From Aestuariivita sp. (GTDB taxonomy: Bacteria; Pseudomonadota; Alphaproteobacteria; Rhodobacterales; Rhodobacteraceae): a DNA stretch of 54,236 nt. The position numbers were made by a program, and so were the translations under genes. Positions within the stretch are counted from its first letter, which is position 1. Every line of letters starts with the position of its first letter. Positions 1 through 8,147 of the stretch are shown here, piece by piece. Under the pieces are notes generated by a model that saw only the letters and a list, made by a program, of their open reading frames with translations, was not told where the DNA came from and did not search any database. The stretch spans positions 1 through 54,236 of the forward strand of contig JAPORY010000097.1 of NCBI GenBank assembly GCA_026709985.1, in the 5' to 3' direction.

Positions 1-676
1 CCGATACTGTCGAGAAAATTGCTGTTGTCTGTGCCGTCGCCGAACAACGGCAAAGTGCTCGCACGCCCGCACCAACAGTTGCGCACGTCCTGCGGGGTGC
101 GGGGAGAGATCGCGAAGCAACCGCTCGTCTGTCCTGAAGCGGGATTGACGGTCATGGTGTAGTTTCCGCCCGTCATGAAGCAGCGGCGGGCGAAAACTTG
201 GTCTTCAAAACCGGATTTGTTTACAGAAAATTCAACATAATAGGGAGTTTTCGCCTCTAAACCACTCATGGTCATAGATCCGCCGCTATAGTTCGACCCA
301 CTGCTTATAAATGCAAAACTTTGGAGACCACCCCTTCGGACACCCGTTTCGGCGTTGTAGATAGCGGCAGCCACAGTGGCAGAGCCAGTAGGGCGGCCAC
401 CATCTCCGAACCGTCCGACATAGCTGCCCCAGGTCACTCCCGGGACCGTGACGGTCCCGCCGCTTGTGGACAGGGCCGTGATCGGCGCATTCGCGGCGTC
501 AATTTCAGCGCGGCCTCCCATGCATGCCGTCGGACCCTCACGCCCGCTGGACGTTACCGTTGTCTGCGCCCATACCGGCGCGGCCATCACCAGCGCGGCA
601 AGCGCGATACCTGTGCGTTTAGTCCATCGTCCGAGAATCTCTAGGGGGGGGGGGGGGCAAAGAGATACATGGTCAT
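1..676 (-). pseudogene. Secreted protein, partial; frame broken at a 14-base C tract
   Basis: Read leftward, an open frame runs from the homopolymer to the window edge without a stop and begins with a typical Sec signal peptide (WTKRTGIALAALVMAAPVWA, then QTT). The mature part is Gly/Ser/Thr-rich; a stretch around SMTMSGLEAKTPYYVEFSV resembles a beta-sandwich (fibronectin-III-like) strand pattern. The only good start is ATG at 670 (or 676), preceded by AAAGGA. Between that start and the signal peptide lies a run of 14 C (G on the + strand, 644-657). With 14 bases the frame reads A-P-P-P-P and stops at TAG (643-641); a length divisible by three (12 or 15) would join start and signal peptide. 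It may be phase-variable, truly dead, or a sequencing slip. Function unknown; the C-terminus lies outside the window. Confidence 0.55.
644..657. repeat. Homopolymer tract, G14
   Basis: Fourteen consecutive G on the + strand, within the first codons of the leftward secreted-protein gene. Length modulo 3 decides whether the gene is in frame; at 14 it is out of frame. Such tracts change length by slipped-strand mispairing and are also error-prone in sequencing. Confidence 0.9.
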
Positions 677-738
677 TCCTTTCGGTCTTATAGAAGTTCG
701 GAGAATTTGTAGGGCAAGAAATAATTGGTTGTCAATAT

Positions 739-1089
739 CTATCTTGCAATATTGATGACCGCTTTGCGGATGCGTTTCTCCATACTTCCCTTGCGCAACG
801 CTTCAGATTGAAGGCCAAATTCTTCAAAGGTCTGCAGTAAGACACCAAGTGTCTAGTTGAATTCAGGGGCAGGCTTGGCGAGTATGAAATCCAAATCTTC
901 AGAAAATCTTGGCAGGTCGTGAAGAATGCGCAGGCTGGTGCCACCCTGAAAAAGCGCAACATCAAAAAAGTCTGCGCGCCACAATGCATAAAGGGCGATC
1001 TCCTGCAGAATTTCCTTGATTGCATTCTCCTCCTCAAGCCGATTGGCGGCGTTATAGGATTGAAGCCTTTGTTGAAGCAAGTCGATCAT
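739..1089 (-). pseudogene. AbiEii-type nucleotidyltransferase toxin, amber-interrupted and truncated
   Basis: The first 78 codons carry the nucleotidyltransferase signature of type IV toxin AbiEii: GGTSLR followed by RFSEDLDF (the GS...DxD core). An in-frame TAG follows at codon 79 (855-853). The same frame then continues with 37 family-like codons (VLLQTFEEFG ... KRIRKAVINIAR) to a second stop at 741-739. Intact AbiEii proteins are about 250-300 aa, so most of the catalytic domain is gone. The gene overlaps the 3' end of the AbiEi antitoxin gene by 38 bases, the usual arrangement of the pair. I read it as an inactivated toxin; the old domain call is firm, residual activity is unlikely. Confidence 0.7.
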
Positions 1090-1786
1090 TTTCAGCCCTT
1101 TCCCCCGTTAACAAACGCTTCCTGCCTGTTGCTTTAAGATCGCGAACAGCGCACTCAAACTCTGCGAGGAAGGCTTGCGCTGCTTTATGTTTATAGACAG
1201 AGCGCAAAGCTTCAAAATCTTTTACATGCAATGCAAGCAGAGAGGCGCGTTCAACACGCAAGCCCTCTTCAATCCAGCCAAGCCCGGTCCAGGTTAATTT
1301 TCGATAGGCGACCAGATCCATCATAGCACGCAATGGCTTTGCCAAAAGAGCATATTGCTTGCCAAACCGGGCGCGTTTAATCTGGGTTAGGAACTGGTAA
1401 CGATGAATTGCCAGTGGATGATAGGTAAACGAACCAAAATTATCCTGCTGATGGGTCAAGGTCTTGCGTTTTGGGGTGACGGAGGCCGTTGTGAACACCG
1501 CTTCAGGAATCCAACCGTGATGGGAAAGCGCCGTCTCAAACGAGATATAACTCCCCGGCAAAATCGCCTGAGCGGTAATGAAGGGATGAATAGCCCCGCT
1601 ACTATGATGGGAGGCCAATGTGCAAAGCCCGCGCTTCAATTGATGGAGCGTCCCGTCCTTCAAGGCTCTGTTCACCAATCCATAGCGGCGCACTTTACTG
1701 CCGCCAATCAAGACTGCAAGCTGCTTTTCAGTCAAGATACGGCCAGCATAGCCAGCCTCCATAATTTGTTCGACAAGTACATTCAT
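1052..1786 (-). CDS. AbiEi-type antitoxin / transcriptional regulator (type IV TA)
   Basis: A 244-aa protein with the AbiEi layout: an N-terminal winged-helix region (about residues 1-80; KQLAVLIGGSKVRRYGLVNRAL, then LKRGLCTLA), and a C-terminal antitoxin domain (about 90-240) with SYISFETALSHHGWIPE, KRARFGKQYALLAKPLRAMMDLVAYR and a basic tail. In this family the protein represses its own operon and counters the AbiEii nucleotidyltransferase, sometimes as phage-abortive defence. The reading frame is intact although its partner downstream is broken, as expected if the toxin was lost first. It sits beside a fragmented integrase, consistent with arrival on a mobile element. Confidence 0.72.
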   Translation of the reverse strand: MNVLVEQIMEAGYAGRILTEKQLAVLIGGSKVRRYGLVNRALKDGTLHQLKRGLCTLASHHSSGAIHPFITAQAILPGSYISFETALSHHGWIPEAVFTTASVTPKRKTLTHQQDNFGSFTYHPLAIHRYQFLTQIKRARFGKQYALLAKPLRAMMDLVAYRKLTWTGLGWIEEGLRVERASLLALHVKDFEALRSVYKHKAAQAFLAEFECAVRDLKATGRKRLLTGERAENDRLASTKASIL

Positions 1787-1972
1787 AAAATACGAGATAC
1801 TTCCAAAAAAATGAAAGTTTCAAGAATTTTCTGCTTTGAATGGGATATAAGCTGTTGGTTTGGATTAACCTGACTCCTAAGTGAATATCGCACAGCAATT
1901 GCTCTCAGCACGACACGCCTAGGTCTTCGTTTTATATCGCTCCAACAATGGATATATGATAGGGTCGCGCTT

Positions 1973-2840
1973 CTAACTTGCTGTTGGCAGATTTTTAGTG
2001 AAGGCGTCATCATTGGAATGTGCGATTTTGAGCAACTCCTCGCATTGATATTCCATTGAACTGCCACCGCCATAGAGGGGACGCGAATTTTTGTGCCCCA
2101 TAAGCAAGCATCGGAGAGAGTAATCCGGTCCAGCTTCCAGCATTCTCTTCTCAAAGGAATGCCGGAATAAATTCTACGATTTCGGTATCGGTATCGGTAT
2201 CAATTTTCACGTGCCGGGAGCCTTCATCAAAGACCCGTACAACAGATTGCCTTTGTTCCGAATAATGCGGAAGGCCATTCGGTGCGCGTTTCATCACTTC
2301 GAGCACCCCCGAGAGGAATATCGCGCACGGAGGAAACGGTCTTTCGCTGGTGCATATCGGTCGCCTTGATCCTGATCAGCGGAAGTTCATCATCAAGAAT
2401 GATATTTTCAGGCAGGATATTGGCAAGCTCGCTCGGACGATAGTCCGTTTCGATTATGGCGCAGACAATTAAGGCGGCTTGTTCATTCAAGCCGTCAAAT
2501 ACATCAGGGACGATAAAGCACCACATGACAAATTCATCCTAAAAATGGGGAATGTTTTTCAGACTGTTGTCATTCCCGAAACTGAGATTACGAAAAGGAT
2601 TTTGCCGGTTCTCATCACCTTCATATTTCCGGTATTCCCGAAACAGTTTAATAAATTACCAAGGTCGTGATTAGCGCTATTTCCTGAGCGGGGTTTGTCG
2701 CCATCGGTAGGGCACAGACGATCAGACCACCAATTGTAGAATTTTCGCTCCTGATCACGGTTGATCTTGTGCATCGCAGGTCATCAAAAACCTTCACGAA
2801 ATTGCTGACAGCCCGCCGCTTAACCTTTCGCCATGATTTC
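1973..2840 (-). pseudogene. Tyrosine recombinase (integrase), fragmented
   Basis: Four blocks in different leftward frames read in order as one phage-type integrase. The core-binding region (VKRRAVSNFVKVFDD, then KFYNWWSDRLCPTDG ... SGNSANHDLGNL) lies at about 2840-2640. The catalytic domain start (ALIVCAIIETDYRPSELANI, then ENIILDDELPLIRIK, TVSSVRDIPL) lies at 2480-2310. VLEVMKRAPNGLPHY follows at about 2305-2255. The C-terminus with the catalytic His region (RMLEAGPDYSLRCLLMGHK, RPLYGGGSSM, ELLKIA) runs at 2145-2000 and ends in TAG at 1975-1973. Several frameshifts, and loss of the Arg-His-x-x-Arg box between the last two blocks, make it inactive. A (GGTATC)3 run at about 2183-2202 lies in the damaged part. 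It was probably the integrase of the island ending at tRNA-Leu. Confidence 0.7.
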
Positions 2841-3067
2841 AGTAGTGAATCCGATTTGCCAATTTGATTCGTTACGTCAAGCTGGAAAAAAACAGACCAC
2901 CTAGGTTTGGGAGATTTTCACCGCTGGCGGTGAGACCGTCGAAACGGATGTTTGCAAGTCGTTACAATTGCGGCGGAAATACAGTATTGCTTCGACTTGC
3001 ATTTGGAGCGTACCTGATTCATAGTTATCTCCATTCGATGAAAATATTGAGCACAATAAATCTTAGC

Positions 3068-4048
3068 ATGTCCATATCTGATATCAAAAAACTTCACCCT
3101 CATGTACCGTTTCTCTACAAGATGACTGTGTCTTTTTTTGAGATGGCTAAAGAAAATGCTGAACCTGTTTTACAGGCAATTGATGGATGTCGGGAGTCGG
3201 AGATTGATGCGTATGGTCGCCCAAAAGCACCAAATCACGTCACAGACAAGATCAAGGATCTTCCGCCCACTGAGATGATTAATGTTGTAGGAACGTGTTT
3301 GTCGGCTGCGACTAATCTTGGCCTTGCCTATGCGCATGCATTGCGGTTGCTGAATTTATTGACTCAGGGCAAAGACGTTTTGTCGGCCGAAGTTACAACA
3401 CTAAATCTTGTCAAATTGTTTGACGCTCTTCCCGGTTACACTCAACAAAAACTGCATGATATTTATGATAAGGTGAAGATGCATGATCTTGAAATGGAAA
3501 TTGCATCAAAGGAATTTCCTGCAGAGCATAGGGATTGTGGTTCGGAAATAGATGAGGGTTTTCGTGCTACACTAGCCTATTGGCAGTCGCAAAAGTTGTT
3601 ACAAGACAGCCATTTTTCACTCTTTGGGCAGGGCGACCGAACAGTGCTACGTCTCTTTGTTCCTTTTCGATCTATCGTTATCCTTGACAAAATTGTTGCT
3701 GAGCAGCTGGCGCCGCAACTTAACGCTACTTACGAAACCGTTGACCAGAGAAAGGTACAATATGATAAAGGCCCCGTACTTGAATGGGATGCGGACATGA
3801 TTCATATAGCACTACCGAAACGGTTTGGACGGACCCTTGATGCTCGTTGGAAACCCGACATCACATCTGTTATTCGAATCAAAGAGTCGGGAACAGAAAT
3901 GTGGAGTCCAGGATTTGAAACACCGCTTAATCAATGTTCATTTGTCGACTTGAAACCTGATACTGAATATGAAGTTAAATTGACCCACAAGAATGAAGCC
4001 GGCGAAAGCGAACCAGTTATATCATCAATGAGAACACGGGCGGAATAA
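3068..4048 (+). CDS. Hypothetical protein with C-terminal fibronectin-III-like domain
   Basis: I do not recognise this protein. An ATG at 3068 is chosen (326 aa); ATG 3038 would add ten residues and the open frame reaches back to 2864, but no clear ribosome site settles it. The first ~220 residues look helical, with no signal peptide or obvious membrane segment. The last ~75 residues carry a fibronectin-III pattern: WKPDITSVIRIKES, then LKPDTEYEVKLTHKNEAGES. It is the first gene of a rightward three-gene set (6-base gap to the second gene, overlap between second and third). The block appears more AT-rich than the housekeeping genes and lies between a dead integrase and a tRNA gene, so horizontal origin is likely. 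A role in defence or surface interaction is only a guess from context. Confidence 0.6.
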   Translation: MSISDIKKLHPHVPFLYKMTVSFFEMAKENAEPVLQAIDGCRESEIDAYGRPKAPNHVTDKIKDLPPTEMINVVGTCLSAATNLGLAYAHALRLLNLLTQGKDVLSAEVTTLNLVKLFDALPGYTQQKLHDIYDKVKMHDLEMEIASKEFPAEHRDCGSEIDEGFRATLAYWQSQKLLQDSHFSLFGQGDRTVLRLFVPFRSIVILDKIVAEQLAPQLNATYETVDQRKVQYDKGPVLEWDADMIHIALPKRFGRTLDARWKPDITSVIRIKESGTEMWSPGFETPLNQCSFVDLKPDTEYEVKLTHKNEAGESEPVISSMRTRAE

Positions 4049-4054
4049 GAAACA

Positions 4055-4630
4055 ATGATATCATCAGTAGCAGGACAGCCACTTATTCGATCCCCGAGTC
4101 CGACAGTTCTTTCTGTGAATCTTTCTGTGAATTTTCCGGATGAATTGGATAGAAAGTCTTTCCAAAAGAAAAATTGTGAATATTCATTTACGCAACAAGT
4201 CTCTTCTGCTCTTTCGTCGGTATTTTTGGCGTCTAACAACATTGATTCATATGAAATAAGACTAATTCTCCCTTCTCCAGATATTATTCAAACCTACCAA
4301 GAAAGGGTCAAGACGCTTCACGAAGCTGCTGAAGAAGAAGGAATCGAACCGATTGCCTCTTCTTTGGACGCATTTTTCAAATTCTTAACTGCGGCACCGT
4401 TCAAAATTCGGTCAGCAGCTCTTTTCCTTTCAGATGATGGTTCTTATGCAGCGATTTGGCGTAATGAGATGTGGCGGCTGAATATCAAGTTTCCTAGTGG
4501 TAATGTGGTGGAGTATGTACTGTTGGATCGTACTGAAAACACGCCAGAGGGAATAGTCGGAAGGGCTACCCTTGAAGAATTCCATAATTTTATCACCGAA
4601 AAAGACCTTCAATCATTGCTTCAGGCATGA
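4055..4630 (+). CDS. Hypothetical protein, middle gene of island operon
   Basis: A 191-aa soluble-looking protein of no family I can name. It starts 6 bases after the Fn3-like gene, and its TGA overlaps the ATG of the next gene (ATGA, 4627-4630), so the three are translationally linked. The N-terminal ~60 residues are polar; residues ~75-115 are predicted helical with an acidic run (AAEEEGIEP). The C-terminal half alternates strand and helix (RSAALFLSDDGSYAAIWRNE, then NVVEYVLLDRTENTPEG). There is no signal peptide and no metal-binding or P-loop motif. Base composition matches its operon neighbours and differs from the chromosome around it. Confidence 0.62.
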   Translation: MISSVAGQPLIRSPSPTVLSVNLSVNFPDELDRKSFQKKNCEYSFTQQVSSALSSVFLASNNIDSYEIRLILPSPDIIQTYQERVKTLHEAAEEEGIEPIASSLDAFFKFLTAAPFKIRSAALFLSDDGSYAAIWRNEMWRLNIKFPSGNVVEYVLLDRTENTPEGIVGRATLEEFHNFITEKDLQSLLQA

Positions 4631-5040
4631 GAGGCGATCCGCTCCCACATGAGGATAATGTCGTTCGTTATGTCGGGGGGAGCAAGCTTAATGATGACGG
4701 GACTGTGTTGTCAGAAGCGTTCAATGACAGGCTTATCTCTGTTAACTGGCTGGAATTTCATTCTGGCAGCAAAGATGAACAGGTTGCACGTGTTCGAAAA
4801 GTTTTGCGACTCAAAATTGGAAAAACTGCCGTTCTTGCCGAATTGGGCGTTAAAGCAATTCATAATTTAAATCTTGATGTTCTAGAAAATCCGTTAGAAG
4901 CAACAAGCGAATGGCCTGCTGCACCATGTCATGCTGATATTGTATATATTCCGACTAATGTGAGGCAACAAATGCTCACCTTTGAAAAACTTGCTGATCT
5001 TGTCGTTGCGACATATCCGGCTTATGAGGAACAACATTAA
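4627..5040 (+). CDS. Hypothetical protein, last gene of island operon
   Basis: A 137-aa protein starting on an ATG that overlaps the stop of the upstream gene by four bases. The N-terminus (RGDPLPHEDNVVRYVGGSK) and the block ISVNWLEFHSG...QVARVRKVLR look conserved in character and recall a small uncharacterised bacterial family I cannot name with certainty. No membrane segment, signal or catalytic motif is evident. Context: third gene of an operon beside an AbiE locus and a dead integrase, and directly before the 3' end of tRNA-Leu. Function unknown; overlap and spacing support that it is real and works with the two genes before it. Confidence 0.62.
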   Translation: MRGDPLPHEDNVVRYVGGSKLNDDGTVLSEAFNDRLISVNWLEFHSGSKDEQVARVRKVLRLKIGKTAVLAELGVKAIHNLNLDVLENPLEATSEWPAAPCHADIVYIPTNVRQQMLTFEKLADLVVATYPAYEEQH

Positions 5041-5198
5041 CTCACCTAACCACAGTTTCGCAAATTTTTGCGGCGTGAGCGAATAAAGTACTGATAAACA
5101 GCATTTTTGAGAATCTCCAATACCCATTATGTCAATCACGGTGGGAGGGGGCTGAGGAAAACCAGTTTCCTACAGCAATTACAAAAAGAAGATGTTAC

Positions 5199-5214
5199 GA
5201 GGTCGAGTGACCTC
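5199..5214. other. Small perfect hairpin between island operon and tRNA-Leu
   Basis: GAGGTC-gagt-GACCTC gives a 6-bp stem with a 4-base loop, not followed by a T run. It could be a weak processing or termination structure for the island operon; no more can be said. The rest of 5041-5269 holds nothing recognisable. Confidence 0.3.
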
Positions 5215-5269
5215 TGGGGCAATAAAATCAATGTTTTCGGTAGCTTATCTGGGGTGCATTTTGAATTAA

Positions 5270-5356
5270 TGGTGCGGTCGAGAAGACTCGAACTTCCACG
5301 GGTTTTATCCCACAGCGACCTCAACGCTGCGCGTCTACCAATTCCGCCACGACCGC
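5270..5356 (-). tRNA. tRNA-Leu (anticodon GAG)
   Basis: An 87-nt class II tRNA. The acceptor arms (GCGGTCG ... CGACCGC) pair, the D-loop block is GGCGGAATTGGTAGACGCG, and the anticodon stem CAGCG/CGCTG closes the loop TTGAGGT, giving anticodon GAG (5322-5320), which reads CUC/CUU. A long variable arm (GTGGGATAAAACCCGT) and a T-arm with GTTCGAGTC follow, and CCA is encoded at 5272-5270. The 3' end points at the island operon and integrase remnant, the orientation expected if the tRNA 3' end was the integration site. I saw no second copy of the tRNA 3' end to mark the other boundary. Confidence 0.95.
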
Positions 5357-5980
5357 GACAATGAACTAAACCCAATGTCTATTCGTTTTTGTTCAGTATG
5401 GAAAGCATCAATTTCTGCCAATTTTCACTGGGCGAATTCAACCCCGCATTTCGATACCGCCGAATTCCTAAATCGCGAGAAAAAGCACTGGCACAAAGAT
5501 TCGAAATAATTGCTTTGGTATGCAACCACTCTTGAATTGCAGTCGGACTCTCAGAGCAGTGGCCCCTGCAGTCTTGGTTTGCGGCTTGGTCGCATCATCC
5601 GCTCTTTTCGAACAAGGATCAAGAAAAATTCCATCGCGGATAAAATAAGTATCGTGCGGCACTTGCCCGTCATCTACAACAACGTGCAGACATTTCGATT
5701 ACCCGCTCGCTAGCGAGAATTAAGCTAAACATTGCCGACACCGTTGAGTGTGCAAGCCCGGCGATCTACACGATTATCGCAACCATTAGGCACCCGTATT
5801 AAGAAAGCTAATGGCCTAGAAATGGCATAATATGGCTAGAGCCAACGGAATTTCTTGGATCGTCAATCATCCACCAAACCCAAGGGACAGAAGTCACGAC
5901 GAGAGCAGAACAATTTGCAGAATACCAAGTTTTGTTCACAGACGATCCCACAAGAAAAAACTGATATCGAATCCTTCTAG
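5357..5980. other. Spacer without a recognisable gene
   Basis: 624 bases downstream of the tRNA-Leu 5' end. Short open frames occur on both strands but none has a ribosome site or protein-like composition. The last ~130 bases may be the decayed start of the pseudogene that follows: the frame runs in from the left and is cut by TAG at 5978-5980. Confidence 0.4.
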
Positions 5981-6447
5981 GCCGACGGTGAGTCGGCAAT
6001 ACCCTTCAGCACTGACAAAAAAGTAGCAGAACTCATATATGACTATGGCAACTTCGCTTATGATAAAAACACTGGCGCAAACAGTTTTGTTATTGTCAAA
6101 AACTGCCAGGACACCGCAAAGCCCGTTAATATCGTGCGCTACGAGTTCAACGATGGGAGTGCGATTATCTTCAAGGGACGAAGTTGGGCATTTGGATTAC
6201 CTGAAGACAAGCTGAAAATCCTAAATATTCAACGACGCTTTAAGGAACTTTTCGCTCAGGAAGTGTAAATCGCGTTGCAGACCGCAAAGCACTCCTACAA
6301 ATTCAATGCGGTAACGGCAAGGCAAGACAAATTTCTTTACCACTCAACGACTATGAGATAGTTATCGACCTAGTTTTGGATTCAACTGAGCAGGACGGTC
6401 TGCTCCGGCGTTCTATTAGTCTGAAAACAGTGTCGTTGCCGATTTAG
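5981..6447 (+). pseudogene. Frameshifted hypothetical gene remnant
   Basis: After an in-frame TAG (5978-5980), 95 sense codons follow without a Met (SAIPFSTDKKVAELIYDYGN ... GRSWAFGLPEDKLKILNIQR) to TAA at 6266. Near 6264 the coding signal moves to another frame and continues (NRVADRKALLQIQCGNGKAR, then DYEIVIDLVLDSTEQDG) to TAG at 6445-6447. Joined, the pieces make a C-terminal part of at least 150 residues with ordinary alpha/beta character. The QCGNGKARQISLPL stretch faintly recalls IalB-like proteins, but this is not enough for a name. No start and at least two lesions make it a dead gene. Confidence 0.45.
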
Positions 6448-6523
6448 CGATTAGGCACCATGGCATTGTTGTTTTCGGCTATCGGCAATTTCCAACCCGA
6501 GTGGTTATAACCTTTCGCAATAG

Positions 6524-7195
6524 ATGGACTGGATAGTTTCCGATCGCCCAATACCTTATAATACCGCGCTACAATTTATGGAGCGACGGGTAATCGGCAT
6601 TCGATCTGGAACAGAGGCTGAGGCGATTTGGCTCTTGCAACATCCCCCACTCTACACTGCCGGCACCAGTGCGCAGCCGGAAGATCTATTGAATCCAAGT
6701 CGTTTTCCAGTTTTCCGCAGCGGACGGGGTGGGCAATATACCTATCACGGCCCCGGACAGCGGGTTGTCTATGTTATGATGGACATACAAAAGCAACGAG
6801 ACGTACGTCGTTTCGTTACCAAACTCGAGCAATGGGTACTAAAAACCCTCGCTTGTTTTAACCTGGACGGAATTACACACGAGAATCGCGTCGGCGTCTG
6901 GATCAAGCGACCCGACAAAGCTCCGTTTTCTGACGGCCGCCCCGCGGAGGATAAGATTGCAGCAATCGGTATCCGTTTGAAAAAATGGGTCAGCTATCAT
7001 GGGATATCAATCAATGTGGACCCTGATCTGGAGCACTATTCAGGCATAAATGCCTGCGGCATTTCTGATTATGGCGTAACGAGCCTAGTTGATCTCGGCC
7101 TCTTGGTCTCGTTTTATGAGTTGGATATCGCCTTACGCCAGTGCTTTCCTGAGGTCTTCGCCACGACCCCGCAGGATAGTCTGATCGACCTGTAG
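6524..7195 (+). CDS. lipB: Octanoyl-[acyl-carrier-protein]:protein octanoyltransferase
   Basis: LipB moves the octanoyl group from acyl carrier protein to lipoyl domains of 2-oxoacid dehydrogenases and the glycine cleavage system, the first step of lipoate assembly, in the cytosol. The 223-aa length is normal. The signature [12 protein letters not shown] lies at residues 68-79, the catalytic Lys is in EDKIAAIG (K144) and the acyl-accepting Cys in GINACGI (C178). The start is fixed by an in-frame TAG just upstream (6521-6523); no strong Shine-Dalgarno is visible. It stands alone between a decayed gene and a convergent HIT gene. Confidence 0.93.
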   Translation: MDWIVSDRPIPYNTALQFMERRVIGIRSGTEAEAIWLLQHPPLYTAGTSAQPEDLLNPSRFPVFRSGRGGQYTYHGPGQRVVYVMMDIQKQRDVRRFVTKLEQWVLKTLACFNLDGITHENRVGVWIKRPDKAPFSDGRPAEDKIAAIGIRLKKWVSYHGISINVDPDLEHYSGINACGISDYGVTSLVDLGLLVSFYELDIALRQCFPEVFATTPQDSLIDL

Positions 7196-7369
7196 ACCGT
7201 CATTACGGCTCAGCCTGAATTGGCCGCAAGAACGAACCCGACCGACGAAAGACATCGGCTGTATTTGTAAAGAAATGCATCGAAGCAATTAGATCGTAGG
7301 ATTAACCGGTTTGACTTTCACCGCGGTTCCCGAATTAACGAATTAGCGAAGTCACAGGTGCCTCCGAAC

Positions 7370-7789
7370 TCAAGGCAAATGCGCCCGAATTTTCTCAGCC
7401 TGTGTTTCAAGCAGGCTCATGTCGGCCATAACGCCCGGTGGACCGAGTGCAACGCCTTCATGCCGTGGCATAACATGAAAATGCAAATGAAATACTTCCT
7501 GCCCTCCAGCAGCTTCATTAAATTGCTGAACCGTAACCCCATCAGCATTGAAGGCGACGCGTGTCGCTTGCGAAATTCTTTGTACCGTCTGAATGACAGC
7601 TTGCAGTTGCTCAGTGGTCGCATCGAATAGATTCCGACAAGGCGTTTTGGGAATGATGAGACAGTGTCCCGTTGCGCGCGGCATAATATCCATGAAGCTA
7701 AGCGTTTCTTCATCTTCAAATAATTGAATGCAGGGGCTCTCTCCACGCAGTATCTTGGCAAAAATATTATCTTGATCGTAGGTTGTCAT
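7370..7789 (-). CDS. HIT family hydrolase
   Basis: A 139-aa histidine-triad protein of the Hint/HIT branch, which hydrolyses nucleoside phosphoramidates or related nucleotide conjugates. It starts DNIFAKILRGESPC and has the histidine triad in HLHFHVMPRH near residues 98-107. The ATG at 7789 is preferred over one five codons upstream because AGGGAG lies six bases before it. It is convergent with lipB, with a 174-base gap. The cellular substrate cannot be told from sequence. Confidence 0.9.
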   Translation of the reverse strand: MTTYDQDNIFAKILRGESPCIQLFEDEETLSFMDIMPRATGHCLIIPKTPCRNLFDATTEQLQAVIQTVQRISQATRVAFNADGVTVQQFNEAAGGQEVFHLHFHVMPRHEGVALGPPGVMADMSLLETQAEKIRAHLP

Positions 7790-8147
7790 GATTACTCCCT
7801 GCAAAGCTTTTTCATACTCTTCAATAATTGGTTCACAACTGAAATGTGAATTCTGAGTGTTCCTTATTGGATCTTCGCGCTAAGGAAAATATCTTCTAGC
7901 ATCAGTTTCCTTGCCAGATGATCACCTGCACTCATTATACTGTGTACCGTTAGCAAAATTAGCATCAAGCGCCAACAAGTAAACCCTCAGAGGTTCACAG
8001 CACGCGGGCACAGCTACGATCCCCCCCTTTCTCAATATCGTGTCGCATAGCATTGATTTGTTGACCTAAAGGGCATACAGGCTATTTCACAAGAATAAGT
8101 AAACTTTAGATTTTATACCGACACGGTATTCTTTCAGGAGGCGATTC
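7790..8147. promoter_or_regulatory. Divergent intergenic region, HIT gene / ctaD, with ctaD ribosome site
   Basis: 358 bases between divergent genes and therefore holding both promoters. AGGAGG at about 8136-8141 is a near-perfect Shine-Dalgarno seven bases before the ctaD ATG. No operator palindrome was recognised. Confidence 0.5.

Noticed and set aside
321-693. Two + strand open frames opposite the secreted-protein gene
   Set aside because: The minus strand carries a clear signal peptide and continuous protein-like frame; the + frames are its shadows and run through the homopolymer.
1783-2154. 123-codon minus-strand open frame upstream of the AbiEi gene
   Set aside because: A different frame of the same strand encodes the recognisable integrase C-terminus (LLMGHK...RPLYGGG), so this frame is a shadow.
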